NCBI GenBank assembly: GCA_964514235.1
Contig: CAZEPV010000003.1
Coordinates: forward strand, 93,477-157,476
Length of the DNA stretch: 64,000 nt
From: JAAYRQ01 sp035647235
GTDB lineage: Bacteria > Bacillota > Syntrophomonadia > Syntrophomonadales > Syntrophomonadaceae
Direction of reading: 5' to 3'
Notes under the pieces: generated by a model
What the model was told of the DNA's origin: nothing
Database searches by the model: none
Seen by the model: the letters and a program-made list of their open reading frames with translations, nothing else
Shown here: in pieces, positions 25,335 to 33,511 of the stretch
How the letters are laid out: every line of letters starts with the position of its first letter
How positions within the stretch are numbered: the first letter of the stretch is position 1
Translations under genes and position numbers: made by a program

Positions 25335-25371
25335 AACAGGGGACAAAAGTTTGTCCCGCTGTTATTTTTTT
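25335..25371 (+). terminator. Intrinsic terminator after fchA
   Basis: AACAGGGGACAAA (25335-25347) pairs with TTTGTCCCGCTGTT (25350-25363) with one bulge, then ATTTTTTT. Confidence 0.88.
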
Positions 25372-25380
25372 GGGACATAA

Positions 25381-25408
25381 TTGCCGTATTTTAACATATT
25401 CCGATAAT
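25381..25408 (+). promoter_or_regulatory. Possible promoter of fhs
   Basis: TTGCCG (25381-25386), a 16-base spacer and GATAAT (25403-25408), about 80 bases before the start. The leader holds no recognisable riboswitch. Confidence 0.35.
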
Positions 25409-25487
25409 TTCGCTGGAGTTTTAATAAGTTACTTAGTTAAACAAGAAAGTTTGAGAAAATTTTTAGATTGGTGTAAGGAGGATGATT

Positions 25488-27155
25488 ATGAAAAGCGATA
25501 TTCAAATTGCTCAAGAATGCACTATGTTACCTATAGTAGATATTGCCCAAAAGATTGGTTTGGCTGAAGATGATTTAGACCTTTATGGTAAATATAAGGC
25601 TAAAGTTTCTTTAGATGTATGGGAAAGGGTGAAAAACAGACCTTCTGGTAAACTGGTTTTAGTTACGGCTATTAACCCTACCCCAGCAGGTGAAGGGAAA
25701 ACAACTACCACAGTAGGCTTAGGACAAGCCCTAAATAAATTGGACAAATCAGCCATAATTGCTCTCAGGGAGCCATCTTTAGGTCCTAGTTTTGGAGTAA
25801 AAGGTGGGGCAGCAGGGGGCGGTTATTCCCAGGTAGTACCAATGGAGGATATTAACCTACATTTTACTGGGGATATTCATGCTGTTACTACAGCCCATAA
25901 TTTATTAGCTGCCTTATTAGATAATCATATTCATCAAGGTAATGCTTTGGATATTGATCCCAGGCAAATAGTATTTCGTAGAGTGATGGACTTAAACGAA
26001 AGAGCCCTAAGAAATATAGTTCTAGGTTTAGGGGGTAGACCTAATGGGGTGCCACGTGAATCGGGATTTGATATCAGTGTAGCTTCGGAAATAATGGCAG
26101 CACTATGCCTGGCTACCGATTTAATGGATTTAAAAGAAAGATTCAAAAGAATTGTAGTTGCTTATACATATGAGGGTAAACCAGTTACGGCCGAAGATCT
26201 CAAGGCGTCTGGTTCCATGGCATTAATAATGAAAGATGCCATTAAACCAAACCTAGTGCAGACAGTTGAAAACACCCCTGCCTTCGTTCATGGAGGACCC
26301 TTTGCAAATATTGCCCATGGGGCCAATAGTATAATGGCAACCCAGATAGGACTTAAGTTAGCCGATTATATGATAACTGAGGCTGGCTTCGGGGCCGACT
26401 TAGGAGCTGAAAAGTTCTTCGGTATTGTTTGCCGCTATGCTGGTTTTGAGCCCGATGCAGTAGTCTTAGTAGCGACTATAAGGGCACTTAAAAATCATGG
26501 TGGTGTTACTAAAGATAAATTATCCCAAGTAAACATGGAAGCCTTGGAAAAAGGCTTGGCCAATCTAGAAAAACAACTGGAAAATATAAATAAGTACGAT
26601 GTACCTGTTGTAGTAGCCTTAAATGAATTTCCTACCGATAGTCCCGAGGAAATTGACCTAATTATTCAAAGGTGTAATGCTCTAGGGGCACAAGTAGCCT
26701 TATCTAAGGTATGGGCTGAAGGTGGTAGAGGTGGCATAGAATTAGCCCAAAAAGTTATGGCAGCCGCCGAAAAACCAAGTGACTTCAGATTTATCTATGA
26801 TTTAGAAAGTAGCTTAAAAGAAAAAATTGAAACTATATGCACTGAAATATATGGGGCTGACAGTGTGAGCTATAGCCCCGATGCGGATAAGCTTTTGGCT
26901 AAATTCGAGGAACTAGGCTATGGCAAGTTACCCATATGCATAGCTAAAACCCAATATTCATTATCGGATAATCCCGAATTACTAGGTAGACCAACTGATT
27001 TTGAGGTTAATATTCGGGAAGTAAGATTATCAGCTGGAGCAGGCTTTGTTGTAGCTCTTACTGGTGCTATTATGACTATGCCTGGACTCGGCAAAACCCC
27101 CGCAGCACAGAAAATAGATATTTTACCTAATGGGGAGATCGTAGGGTTATTCTAA
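25488..27155 (+). CDS. fhs: Formate-tetrahydrofolate ligase
   Basis: Formyl-THF synthetase, 555 residues, full length. It makes 10-formyl-THF from formate, THF and ATP, or runs in reverse to form ATP. The P-loop is PTPAGEGKTTTTVGLG. Other motifs are REPSLGPSFGVKGGAAGGGY, NLHFTGDIHAVTTAHNLL, FVHGGPFANIAHGANS and the C-terminal MTMPGLGKTPAAQ. ATG at 25488 is six bases after TAAGGAGG; the ATG at 25482 touches that site. It is part of a folate one-carbon module with ftcD and fchA, although separated by a terminator. The enzyme also fits a Wood-Ljungdahl methyl branch, but no other genes of that pathway are present. Confidence 0.97.
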   Translation: MKSDIQIAQECTMLPIVDIAQKIGLAEDDLDLYGKYKAKVSLDVWERVKNRPSGKLVLVTAINPTPAGEGKTTTTVGLGQALNKLDKSAIIALREPSLGPSFGVKGGAAGGGYSQVVPMEDINLHFTGDIHAVTTAHNLLAALLDNHIHQGNALDIDPRQIVFRRVMDLNERALRNIVLGLGGRPNGVPRESGFDISVASEIMAALCLATDLMDLKERFKRIVVAYTYEGKPVTAEDLKASGSMALIMKDAIKPNLVQTVENTPAFVHGGPFANIAHGANSIMATQIGLKLADYMITEAGFGADLGAEKFFGIVCRYAGFEPDAVVLVATIRALKNHGGVTKDKLSQVNMEALEKGLANLEKQLENINKYDVPVVVALNEFPTDSPEEIDLIIQRCNALGAQVALSKVWAEGGRGGIELAQKVMAAAEKPSDFRFIYDLESSLKEKIETICTEIYGADSVSYSPDADKLLAKFEELGYGKLPICIAKTQYSLSDNPELLGRPTDFEVNIREVRLSAGAGFVVALTGAIMTMPGLGKTPAAQKIDILPNGEIVGLF

Positions 27156-27164
27156 GTCAAACAG

Positions 27165-27193
27165 AAGGCGGGCATTTGCCCGCCTTTATTATT
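27165..27193. terminator. Bidirectional terminator between fhs and folE
   Basis: AAGGCGGGC (27165-27173), ATTT loop, GCCCGCCTT (27178-27186), then T-rich sequence; the genes are convergent. Confidence 0.9.
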
Positions 27194-27772
27194 TTAATCT
27201 GAATGCTTTATGAGGGAGAATAGTTCAGCTCTAGTTTGGGAGCGGGTCTGGAAGGAACCGCGTAAAGCCGAGGTGACAGTCAAGGAACCCGCTTTACGGA
27301 TACCGCGCATAGTCATACACATATGCTCAGCCTCAATTACGACCCCTACTCCATGTGGTTTGATAGTATCGAAAATGCAATCAGCTATCTGTGAAGTCAG
27401 ACGCTCTTGTAGCTGAGGACGTTTAGCATAACTATCAGCTACCCTGGCTAGTTTACTCAAACCTATAACTTTACCCTCGCGGGGAATATAGGCGACATGG
27501 GCCTTACCGTAAAAGGGTAACAAATGGTGTTCACACATAGAATATAAAGGGATATCCTTTACTAAGACGAGTTCATCATGGTATTCCGAAAAAGCTACTT
27601 CCAAAAAATCCTGGGGTTGTTCATTTAAACCAGCAAATATTTCTTCATACATATTGGCTACCCTTTTAGGGGTATCTAGTAAACCTTCCCTATGCGGCTC
27701 TTCACCTATAGCTTCGAGTATCATTTTTACAGCTTCCTCTATTTTAGGCTTATCTATGGGACTTTTTGGCAT
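27194..27772 (-). CDS. folE: GTP cyclohydrolase I
   Basis: FolE, 192 residues. It converts GTP to dihydroneopterin triphosphate, the first step of folate synthesis (also used for queuosine precursors). Zinc-site and active-site motifs are YSMCEHHLLPFYG and EAEHMCMTMRG, with GLSKLARVADSYAKRPQLQE between. ATG (complement of 27770-27772) lies eight bases after GGGAGG. It is downstream of the ADP-ribosylglycohydrolase gene on the same strand (114-base gap), perhaps cotranscribed. Its position opposite fhs places folate synthesis beside folate use. Confidence 0.96.
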   Translation of the reverse strand: MPKSPIDKPKIEEAVKMILEAIGEEPHREGLLDTPKRVANMYEEIFAGLNEQPQDFLEVAFSEYHDELVLVKDIPLYSMCEHHLLPFYGKAHVAYIPREGKVIGLSKLARVADSYAKRPQLQERLTSQIADCIFDTIKPHGVGVVIEAEHMCMTMRGIRKAGSLTVTSALRGSFQTRSQTRAELFSLIKHSD

Positions 27773-27886
27773 AAACTTTTCCTCCCTAATTTAATTTACT
27801 ACTGCAAGGTTTTGGACTACATTCACGGAAATATTTTAGTATTGCAAATGATACCAAAAAATATTAATTATGCAAAGCTAGCTTAT

Positions 27887-29086
27887 TTAAAAACCCAAAG
27901 CCTTATGGACCAATTGCCTATATTTATTACGAAATAAAATTTCTTTTTTACACCAGTCTTTTTCGATATCAATTAGGTTAACATTAATCGGTAGACCAGT
28001 AATTAAGGAAGTCCCCACCTCTCTTAGAATTTCCATATTACATAAAGAATCACGCCAATTTACGGGGATTTTTTCGTATCCATGTAGGGCCCCACACATT
28101 GTACCGACCATAGCCCCTATTGTATCAGCATCGCCACCAGCATTGACAGCGGTTAGAATTGCCTGCTTTGGCTCTCCCCCTTGGCTAATAAATATATATA
28201 GGCTAAAGAAAACCGAGCCCAAGGCGAAAGGGGAATTGTGATAAGAATTTTTAACATTGCTAGTCTTTCTAGCTAGTTTATCTAATCTAGCAGTCGCTTT
28301 TTCATAATCAAGATTACTTATATCGGATATTATATTAATGGCATCACTAATTTGATGCTTAGTTTCCATTTCATATTGTATAGTATTATAATTGGCAATT
28401 ATAATATTTTCCAGTTCCCTAACAAATAATTTTAAATTGTAAATAAGGTCGCCAGCCTCAAAAGTATCCCCTGATTTATTGAGTGAGTAGGCTACTGTAT
28501 ATGCTATTATTCCTGCAGCAGCAATGCCCCGTATATCCCGGTGGGTAATCATACTTGCCTTAATAGTAGCCAGTAATAGTATATCTATATCATGGTTGTA
28601 ATAAACCCCAAGGGGTGAAATACGCATAGCTGCACCATTTCCAGCGCTAATTACTCCTGCTGTGTTAAGGGGTTTATAGATCATCAGGTTTTTAATTACC
28701 TGTTTAAAACCTGGGCCAGCCTGGCGAAATATACCCAGCTCACTATAGCCTGGTATTTTAGCAGCTTGGATAAAAAGGTCGGCGATATCCCTTGGGTTGA
28801 TGCCTTTATTATTTATTAAAGATAAGGCTAATAGCATTGCTTCTTGTGTATCATCAGTATATAGGCCTGGTAAAGGCATATGATTTATATAATCTTGTAG
28901 GCGGTTTAGGCTTTTTTCATTTTCTGCCTTAGGAATTAATTTTTCCAAGGGCAAGGGTAAGACCATCTGGCTGATAGTTTTTGCTTCACTTTTATAATCC
29001 AGAGGGATGTGTTCTGCTAAGGCGCCTAAGGCATCCCCGCAGGCAAGTCCAACCATGGTCCCATGAGCCTTATTAAATAAATCCAT
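27887..29086 (-). CDS. ADP-ribosylglycohydrolase family protein
   Basis: A 399-residue all-helical ADP-ribosylglycohydrolase (DraG/ARH-like). Magnesium-binding motifs are GLACGDALGAL near the N-terminus, YTDDTQE (D78, D79) and NAGGDADTIGAMVGTM near the C-terminus. GNGAAMRISPLG and THRDIRG are also typical. Such enzymes remove ADP-ribose from proteins or related substrates. No ADP-ribosyltransferase, toxin or nitrogenase gene is nearby, so the target is unknown. ATG preceded by GGGGAG. Insert helices (about 220-270) make it longer than DraG of about 300 residues. Confidence 0.85.
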   Translation of the reverse strand: MDLFNKAHGTMVGLACGDALGALAEHIPLDYKSEAKTISQMVLPLPLEKLIPKAENEKSLNRLQDYINHMPLPGLYTDDTQEAMLLALSLINNKGINPRDIADLFIQAAKIPGYSELGIFRQAGPGFKQVIKNLMIYKPLNTAGVISAGNGAAMRISPLGVYYNHDIDILLLATIKASMITHRDIRGIAAAGIIAYTVAYSLNKSGDTFEAGDLIYNLKLFVRELENIIIANYNTIQYEMETKHQISDAINIISDISNLDYEKATARLDKLARKTSNVKNSYHNSPFALGSVFFSLYIFISQGGEPKQAILTAVNAGGDADTIGAMVGTMCGALHGYEKIPVNWRDSLCNMEILREVGTSLITGLPINVNLIDIEKDWCKKEILFRNKYRQLVHKALGF

Positions 29087-29184
29087 TTTTTATCTCCCCA
29101 TCTATAGTTATACATTTGGCCTTACATATGATAGTAGATACTGCTTTTATTTTAGCCCTATTAACGAGTTTTGTTTAGCCTATT

Positions 29185-29220
29185 TACATTTTAATTCAAA
29201 GGATTAATAATTAAAATGTA
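29185..29220. repeat. Perfect 12-bp inverted repeat between divergent genes
   Basis: TACATTTTAATT (29185-29196) and AATTAAAATGTA (29209-29220) are exact complements around a 12-base centre. It lies between the divergent ADP-ribosylglycohydrolase and pseudouridine synthase genes, without a T run suited to a terminator. It may be an operator or cruciform-prone site. Confidence 0.55.
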
Positions 29221-29267
29221 GAAGAACATAATCATAGGCAAATGATAAATTAATAGGATGTGAAACC

Positions 29268-29984
29268 TTGAGGTTAGCTAAGTATTTGGCTAATTCTGGC
29301 CTTACTTCTAGAAGAAAGGCTGAGCTTTTGATTTCTTCTGGTCAAATTAAAATAAATGGCATAGTAGTAACCGAATTAGCTACTAAGATAGATCCGAACC
29401 ATGATGTGGTTGAATTTAATAGGCAAATCATAAAAAATGCAAAAAACATTTATATTCTTTTAAATAAACCTGCTGGCTATATAAGTAGTGTTAATGATCC
29501 CCATGGTAGGCCTACCGTAATTGAACTAATGCACGATGTTAAAAAGAGGATATACCCTGTAGGTAGGTTGGATTTGGATACTGAAGGTTTATTAATCATG
29601 ACTAATGATGGGGATTTTACCAACCTAATGTTACATCCTAGGTATGAAATACCTAAAACTTATGAAGTGTTAATTAAAGGCGTCATAGATAAAAAGGCTT
29701 TACAGCAATTAAGAGAGGGTATTAACTTAAATGATGGTCTAACATCACCAGCTAAAGTGGAAATTATAAAAAGGGAAGAAAGTCGAACATTAATATCTAT
29801 GGAAATTCATGAGGGGCGTAAAAGGCAAGTAAAGCGCATGTGCAAGGCGATTAACCATCCAGTATTAAAGTTAAGAAGAACTAAATTTGCTTTTTTGACT
29901 ACTAAGGGTTTGGGGCTAGGAAAATACAGATATTTAACTGAAAATGAAGTAGATAATTTAATAAAACTAGCCCAATCTAGATGA
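29268..29984 (+). CDS. rluB: Pseudouridine synthase, RluB/RsuA family
   Basis: A 238-residue protein with an N-terminal S4 RNA-binding domain (RLAKYLANSGLTSRRKAELL) and the RsuA-type catalytic domain. The catalytic Asp is in GRLDLDTEGLLIMTNDG. HEGRKRQVKRMC is also conserved. It probably makes a single pseudouridine in 23S rRNA (RluB type) or 16S rRNA (RsuA type); motif reading favours RluB. TTG start at 29268. In many Firmicutes it is downstream of scpAB-spmAB, broadly the order here. Confidence 0.88.
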   Translation: MRLAKYLANSGLTSRRKAELLISSGQIKINGIVVTELATKIDPNHDVVEFNRQIIKNAKNIYILLNKPAGYISSVNDPHGRPTVIELMHDVKKRIYPVGRLDLDTEGLLIMTNDGDFTNLMLHPRYEIPKTYEVLIKGVIDKKALQQLREGINLNDGLTSPAKVEIIKREESRTLISMEIHEGRKRQVKRMCKAINHPVLKLRRTKFAFLTTKGLGLGKYRYLTENEVDNLIKLAQSR

Positions 29985-30098
29985 GTATTCTGTCTTTTTA
30001 GCATGGCACATAAAGTATTTCGATAAAAAGAACGATATTTTAAATAGGGATAAGGGTATAAATTTCATTATAAAAGTTTTTGAATGGAGGAGTAGGAA

Positions 30099-30530
30099 TT
30101 GAGCACCCTTAAGATGCGGGTTCGCTTTGATTTTATTGGCAAGGGCAGACAAGGAAGATTATTTGGACAGAAAAACCCTGAGCAGTACGCTGAGGAAGTA
30201 AGACAACATAAAGTTTCCCTAATTAGGAATGTGCCTATTCAAGGCATACATATAGAAGATATCGATATGAGCCAAGAAATATATATGGTACAAGATGAAA
30301 TTACGGGAAAAACAATAGCCTATGCACCAGTTGCAGTAATCTTTTATGCGGATTCCATGGAAAGTGCCGTAAAGTTTACTATGAAAGAGGAATTTAGGAA
30401 AGTAGAAATTTTAGCACCGGATGAAATAAATTTATCTAAGTTTGAGTTAGAACGCCTTTTAATAAAAATTTCCGAGGAGTTACTTAATTATAAAAATTAT
30501 TTGGAGCGAAAAATAGACAACTGGAAATAG
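30099..30530 (+). CDS. Conserved-looking hypothetical protein
   Basis: A 143-residue soluble protein that I do not recognise. It begins with a beta-rich part (MRVRFDFIGKGRQGRLFGQK). A central segment reads IQGIHIEDIDMSQEIYMVQD followed by APVAVIFYADSMESAVKF, and it ends in a charged helix (about 110-143). There are no cysteines, signal peptide or membrane helices. TTG start at 30099 after a strong GGAGGAG, and codon use like its neighbours, support a real gene. It lies 21 bases before an HDOD gene, so the two are probably cotranscribed. Confidence 0.7.
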   Translation: MSTLKMRVRFDFIGKGRQGRLFGQKNPEQYAEEVRQHKVSLIRNVPIQGIHIEDIDMSQEIYMVQDEITGKTIAYAPVAVIFYADSMESAVKFTMKEEFRKVEILAPDEINLSKFELERLLIKISEELLNYKNYLERKIDNWK

Positions 30531-30551
30531 ACTTTTTGGGGAGGTTTATAA

Positions 30552-31400
30552 ATGGGGAAAATTTCGCTGGAACAAGTAGTAGCTGCAGTTGATGATATAC
30601 CTGCACTGCCTCATGTAGTCATTCAAGTTATGGAATTAACCGAGGACCCAAATTCTACAGCCCAAGATATTAACGATGTCTTAGGTCAAGATCAGGCTAT
30701 GACTGCAAGGGTTTTAAAATTAGCTAACTCGGCATTTTACGGTTTCCCTAGGCGGATAGCCACGGTTACAGATGCCATAGTCTTACTTGGGTTCAAAACT
30801 ATTAAAAGTATAGTAATGGCAGCCTCGGTAAGTGATATATTAGTCAAAGAAATGAAGGGTTACGCCCTAGAGCCTGGAGAATTATGGGAACATTCGCAAA
30901 GTGTAGCCATGGCAGCTCGTCATATAGCTAGGAAAACAAAATATTTTAAACTGGATTTGGCATATACTGCAGGACTTTTGCACGATATTGGTAAGGTAGT
31001 ATTGAATAATGCTATGAAGGAATCTTATCAGAAGGTAATTAACACAGTTATAGAAAATAATGTACCCTTTTTAGAAGCCGAATTAGAAATTTTGGGCTTT
31101 AGTCATGCCGAAGTGGGGGCTAAAGTAGCCGAAAAATGGAACTTACCAAGTGATTTGGTGGATGCCATTCACTATCATCATAACCCTCAGGACGCTAAGG
31201 AAAATAAAAAATTAACTTCACTTATTCATATAGCAGATACAATTTGTGTTTCCATGGGAATTGGCATTGGAATCGATGGCATGTTATATCCCATTTCTGG
31301 TGAAGCTTTGACTATGTTCGATTTAAAGGAAATGGATATCGAAATCATAATATCTGAATTGATCGACATTTTCTCGGATCAACAAAGTTTTAACTATTAA
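30552..31400 (+). CDS. HDOD domain signalling protein
   Basis: A 282-residue protein made almost wholly of an HDOD domain: IPALPHVVIQVMELTEDPNS, LGQDQAMTARVLKLANSAFYG and TDAIVLLGFKTIKSIVMAAS. The C-terminal half has HD-like TAGLLHDIGKVVL and DAIHYHHNP with the metal-binding HD pair retained. HDOD proteins act in signalling, often linked to cyclic-di-GMP or motility, usually without proven catalysis. There is no attached receiver or EAL domain. It ends at a strong terminator. Confidence 0.88.
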   Translation: MGKISLEQVVAAVDDIPALPHVVIQVMELTEDPNSTAQDINDVLGQDQAMTARVLKLANSAFYGFPRRIATVTDAIVLLGFKTIKSIVMAASVSDILVKEMKGYALEPGELWEHSQSVAMAARHIARKTKYFKLDLAYTAGLLHDIGKVVLNNAMKESYQKVINTVIENNVPFLEAELEILGFSHAEVGAKVAEKWNLPSDLVDAIHYHHNPQDAKENKKLTSLIHIADTICVSMGIGIGIDGMLYPISGEALTMFDLKEMDIEIIISELIDIFSDQQSFNY

Positions 31401-31422
31401 ACTGCATAAAGGTATTAAAAAT

Positions 31423-31451
31423 AAACTCCCGTTTCAAACGGGAGTTTTTTT
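31423..31451 (+). terminator. Intrinsic terminator
   Basis: AAACTCCCGTT (31423-31433) pairs with AACGGGAGTTT (31437-31447) around a 3-base loop, followed by TTTT. Confidence 0.9.
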
Positions 31452-31544
31452 ATGGTGTTTTTTGTTAACCCTAGAAATTTCACATTATTCGTAATATACT
31501 ATTGTATTATGAATAATATTAATTTATTAGTATAGGTGGAGTTG

Positions 31545-32213
31545 TTGGAATTGGGATATACTGCGATTTTAGCTGGTGGCTTCGGTAGTGGTAAGACAGA
31601 AATTGCTTTAAACCTTGCCTATGAACGTGGTAAAATGTCGGATAATGTAGTTTTGGCGGATTTGGATTTTGTAAATCCCTTCTTTGCTTCGCGGGAAGTG
31701 AAGCAGGAACTTGAGGATAATAAAATAAGGCTTATCGCCCCTTCGGGGGAGTTATCCTTTGGGGATGTTCCCCATATACCTGCAGAACTATTAGGTCTTT
31801 TAGGGCAAAAGAATGACATGATTATAGATTTGGCTGGTGATGAAATAGGGGCACTTGTTTTAGGCTACATAAGCAATTATGTGCGGAAAAGGGCTATGGT
31901 GGAGTTTCTTTTAGTTGTAAATCCCTATCGTCCATTTGCTCAGGATCTGGAAGCGATTTGTGAACTCAAGGATTATTTGGAAAAAGTAGCTAAGTTGGAA
32001 TTTACGGGAATAATAAGCAACCCTAATTTAGTCGAGGAAACAGATATAGATATTATCAAGGCTGGACATGAAAAAGTTATGAAGTATGCAGAATTTTTTG
32101 CTTTGCCTATAAAATTCTTGACTATAGAGGCTAAGTTTCATGAAACTTTAAAGCCCATTTACAAAGATTTGCTTAAAATAATCTCGCTTAATGTAAGACC
32201 AGAATGGATTTGA
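31545..32213 (+). CDS. P-loop NTPase, operon partner of 2-oxoacid oxidoreductase
   Basis: A soluble protein of about 222 residues with Walker A GGFGSGKTEIALNLA near the N-terminus and NVVLADLDFVNPFFASREV as a likely Walker B/switch region, in the style of MinD/CobQ-like NTPases. Specific function is unknown. Several starts are possible: GTG 31536 overlaps the ribosome binding site AGGTGGAG (31535-31542), so TTG 31545 or 31551 is preferred. It directly precedes the ferredoxin subunit (21 bases), suggesting a role in assembly, cofactor insertion or regulation of the enzyme. Confidence 0.75.
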   Translation: MELGYTAILAGGFGSGKTEIALNLAYERGKMSDNVVLADLDFVNPFFASREVKQELEDNKIRLIAPSGELSFGDVPHIPAELLGLLGQKNDMIIDLAGDEIGALVLGYISNYVRKRAMVEFLLVVNPYRPFAQDLEAICELKDYLEKVAKLEFTGIISNPNLVEETDIDIIKAGHEKVMKYAEFFALPIKFLTIEAKFHETLKPIYKDLLKIISLNVRPEWI

Positions 32214-32234
32214 AATGTAGGAGGAGAGTTTTGT

Positions 32235-32450
32235 ATGGCAAAGGGAAGACTGAGCTTTCATATAGAATTTTGTAAAGCTTGTGAGCTTTGTATAGAATTT
32301 TGTCCAGATGGTGTTTTAGCCTTGGACAAGGATTATATTAATACTTCAGGCTATCACCCCATTTCTGCTATAAACCCTGAAAAATGTAATGGTTGTGGTA
32401 TCTGTGCTTTAATGTGTCCAGATATGGTTATTGAAGTGGAAAGGGAGTGA
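32235..32450 (+). CDS. 2-oxoacid:ferredoxin oxidoreductase, ferredoxin-like delta subunit
   Basis: A 71-residue protein with two 4Fe-4S motifs: CKACELCIEFCPDG and CNGCGICALMCPDM, each C-x2-C-x2-C-x3-C. It passes electrons from the catalytic subunits to ferredoxin. ATG follows AGGAGGAG. Its stop overlaps the start of the alpha subunit gene. Confidence 0.92.
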   Translation: MAKGRLSFHIEFCKACELCIEFCPDGVLALDKDYINTSGYHPISAINPEKCNGCGICALMCPDMVIEVERE

Positions 32451-33511
32451 TCAGACTGAATAAGGTTTTAATGAAAGGCAATGAAGCACTTGCTGAAGGG
32501 GCTATCAAGGCAGGTTGTTTAGCTTATTTTGGCTATCCAATTACCCCCTCTAGTGAGATAGCTGAATATATGGCTCGTAAATATCCTAAAATTGGTGGAA
32601 CATTTGTCCAGGCTGAAAGTGAGCTTGCAGCTATCAATATGGTTTATGGTGCAGCTTCTACTGGTGCTAGGGTTATGACTGCTTCTTCGGGACCAGGAAT
32701 AAGCCTAAAACAAGAGGGTATATCTTTTATAGCTGAAGCTGAATTACCCTGTTTGATAGTTAATGTATCGCGCGGTGGTCCAGGTTTAGGCGGTATTCAA
32801 CCAGCCCAATCAGATTATTTCCAGGCGACTAGAGGTGGGGGACATGGTGATTATCATATTTTGGTTTTAGCCCCTGCCAGTGTTCAGGAAATGATGGATT
32901 ATGCTATTTTAGCTTTCGATTTAGCTGATAGGTATCGTATTCCCGTAATGATTATGGCTGAAGGCACTCTAGGCCAAATGATGGAACCTATCATTGAAAG
33001 GGAATCTGTTATCAATGATTATGATAGGTCGTGGGCTACAACTGGATGTAAGGGTAGGGACCCTAACATTATAAATACTCTACATTTGCTACCAGAGGAA
33101 TTAGAAAACAGAAATATTATTTTGCACGATAAATACAATTTGATTAAAGCTAAGGAAAAAAGGGCCGAATTATTTATGGTAGATGATGCAGATTTAGTTC
33201 TTGTAGCCTTTGGCTTGATGTCTCGGATTTGTAAAAAAGCCGTCATGGATGTACGGGAAAAAGGGAAAAAGGTAGGACTTATTAGGCCTATCACTTTATG
33301 GCCTTTTCCAGATGAAGATATAAGAAAAGTTAGTGATACAGCTAAGTTGTTTTTGTCCGTAGAAATAAACATGGGGCAAATGATTGAGGATATAAAATTA
33401 GCTGTAAATGGACAAGTACCTGTGGAGTTCTATGGTAGAATAGGCTTAACTCCCAATCCGGAGGAAATTACCCAAGAAATTCTGAAAATAGCGGAAAGGG
33501 AGGGCTTTTAA
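32447..33511 (+). CDS. 2-oxoacid:ferredoxin oxidoreductase, alpha subunit
   Basis: A 354-residue subunit with the pyruvate-ferredoxin-oxidoreductase pyrimidine-binding domain. Motifs are MKGNEALAEGAIKAGCLAYF, GYPITPSSEIAEYMA and ASSGPGISLKQEGISF. It cooperates with beta, gamma and delta subunits in coenzyme-A-dependent oxidative decarboxylation of a 2-oxoacid. The Vor/Kor-like subunit order (delta, alpha, beta, gamma) suggests branched-chain 2-oxoacids or 2-oxoglutarate rather than pyruvate. GTG at 32447 overlaps the preceding stop (GTGA), but AGGGAG sits on top of it; a non-standard CTG at 32456 is a possible alternative start. Confidence 0.9.
   Translation: MIRLNKVLMKGNEALAEGAIKAGCLAYFGYPITPSSEIAEYMARKYPKIGGTFVQAESELAAINMVYGAASTGARVMTASSGPGISLKQEGISFIAEAELPCLIVNVSRGGPGLGGIQPAQSDYFQATRGGGHGDYHILVLAPASVQEMMDYAILAFDLADRYRIPVMIMAEGTLGQMMEPIIERESVINDYDRSWATTGCKGRDPNIINTLHLLPEELENRNIILHDKYNLIKAKEKRAELFMVDDADLVLVAFGLMSRICKKAVMDVREKGKKVGLIRPITLWPFPDEDIRKVSDTAKLFLSVEINMGQMIEDIKLAVNGQVPVEFYGRIGLTPNPEEITQEILKIAEREGF

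Noticed and set aside
25370..25567. Small rightward frame across the fhs start
   Set aside because: It overlaps a terminator and the fhs coding region in another frame; no ribosome binding site.
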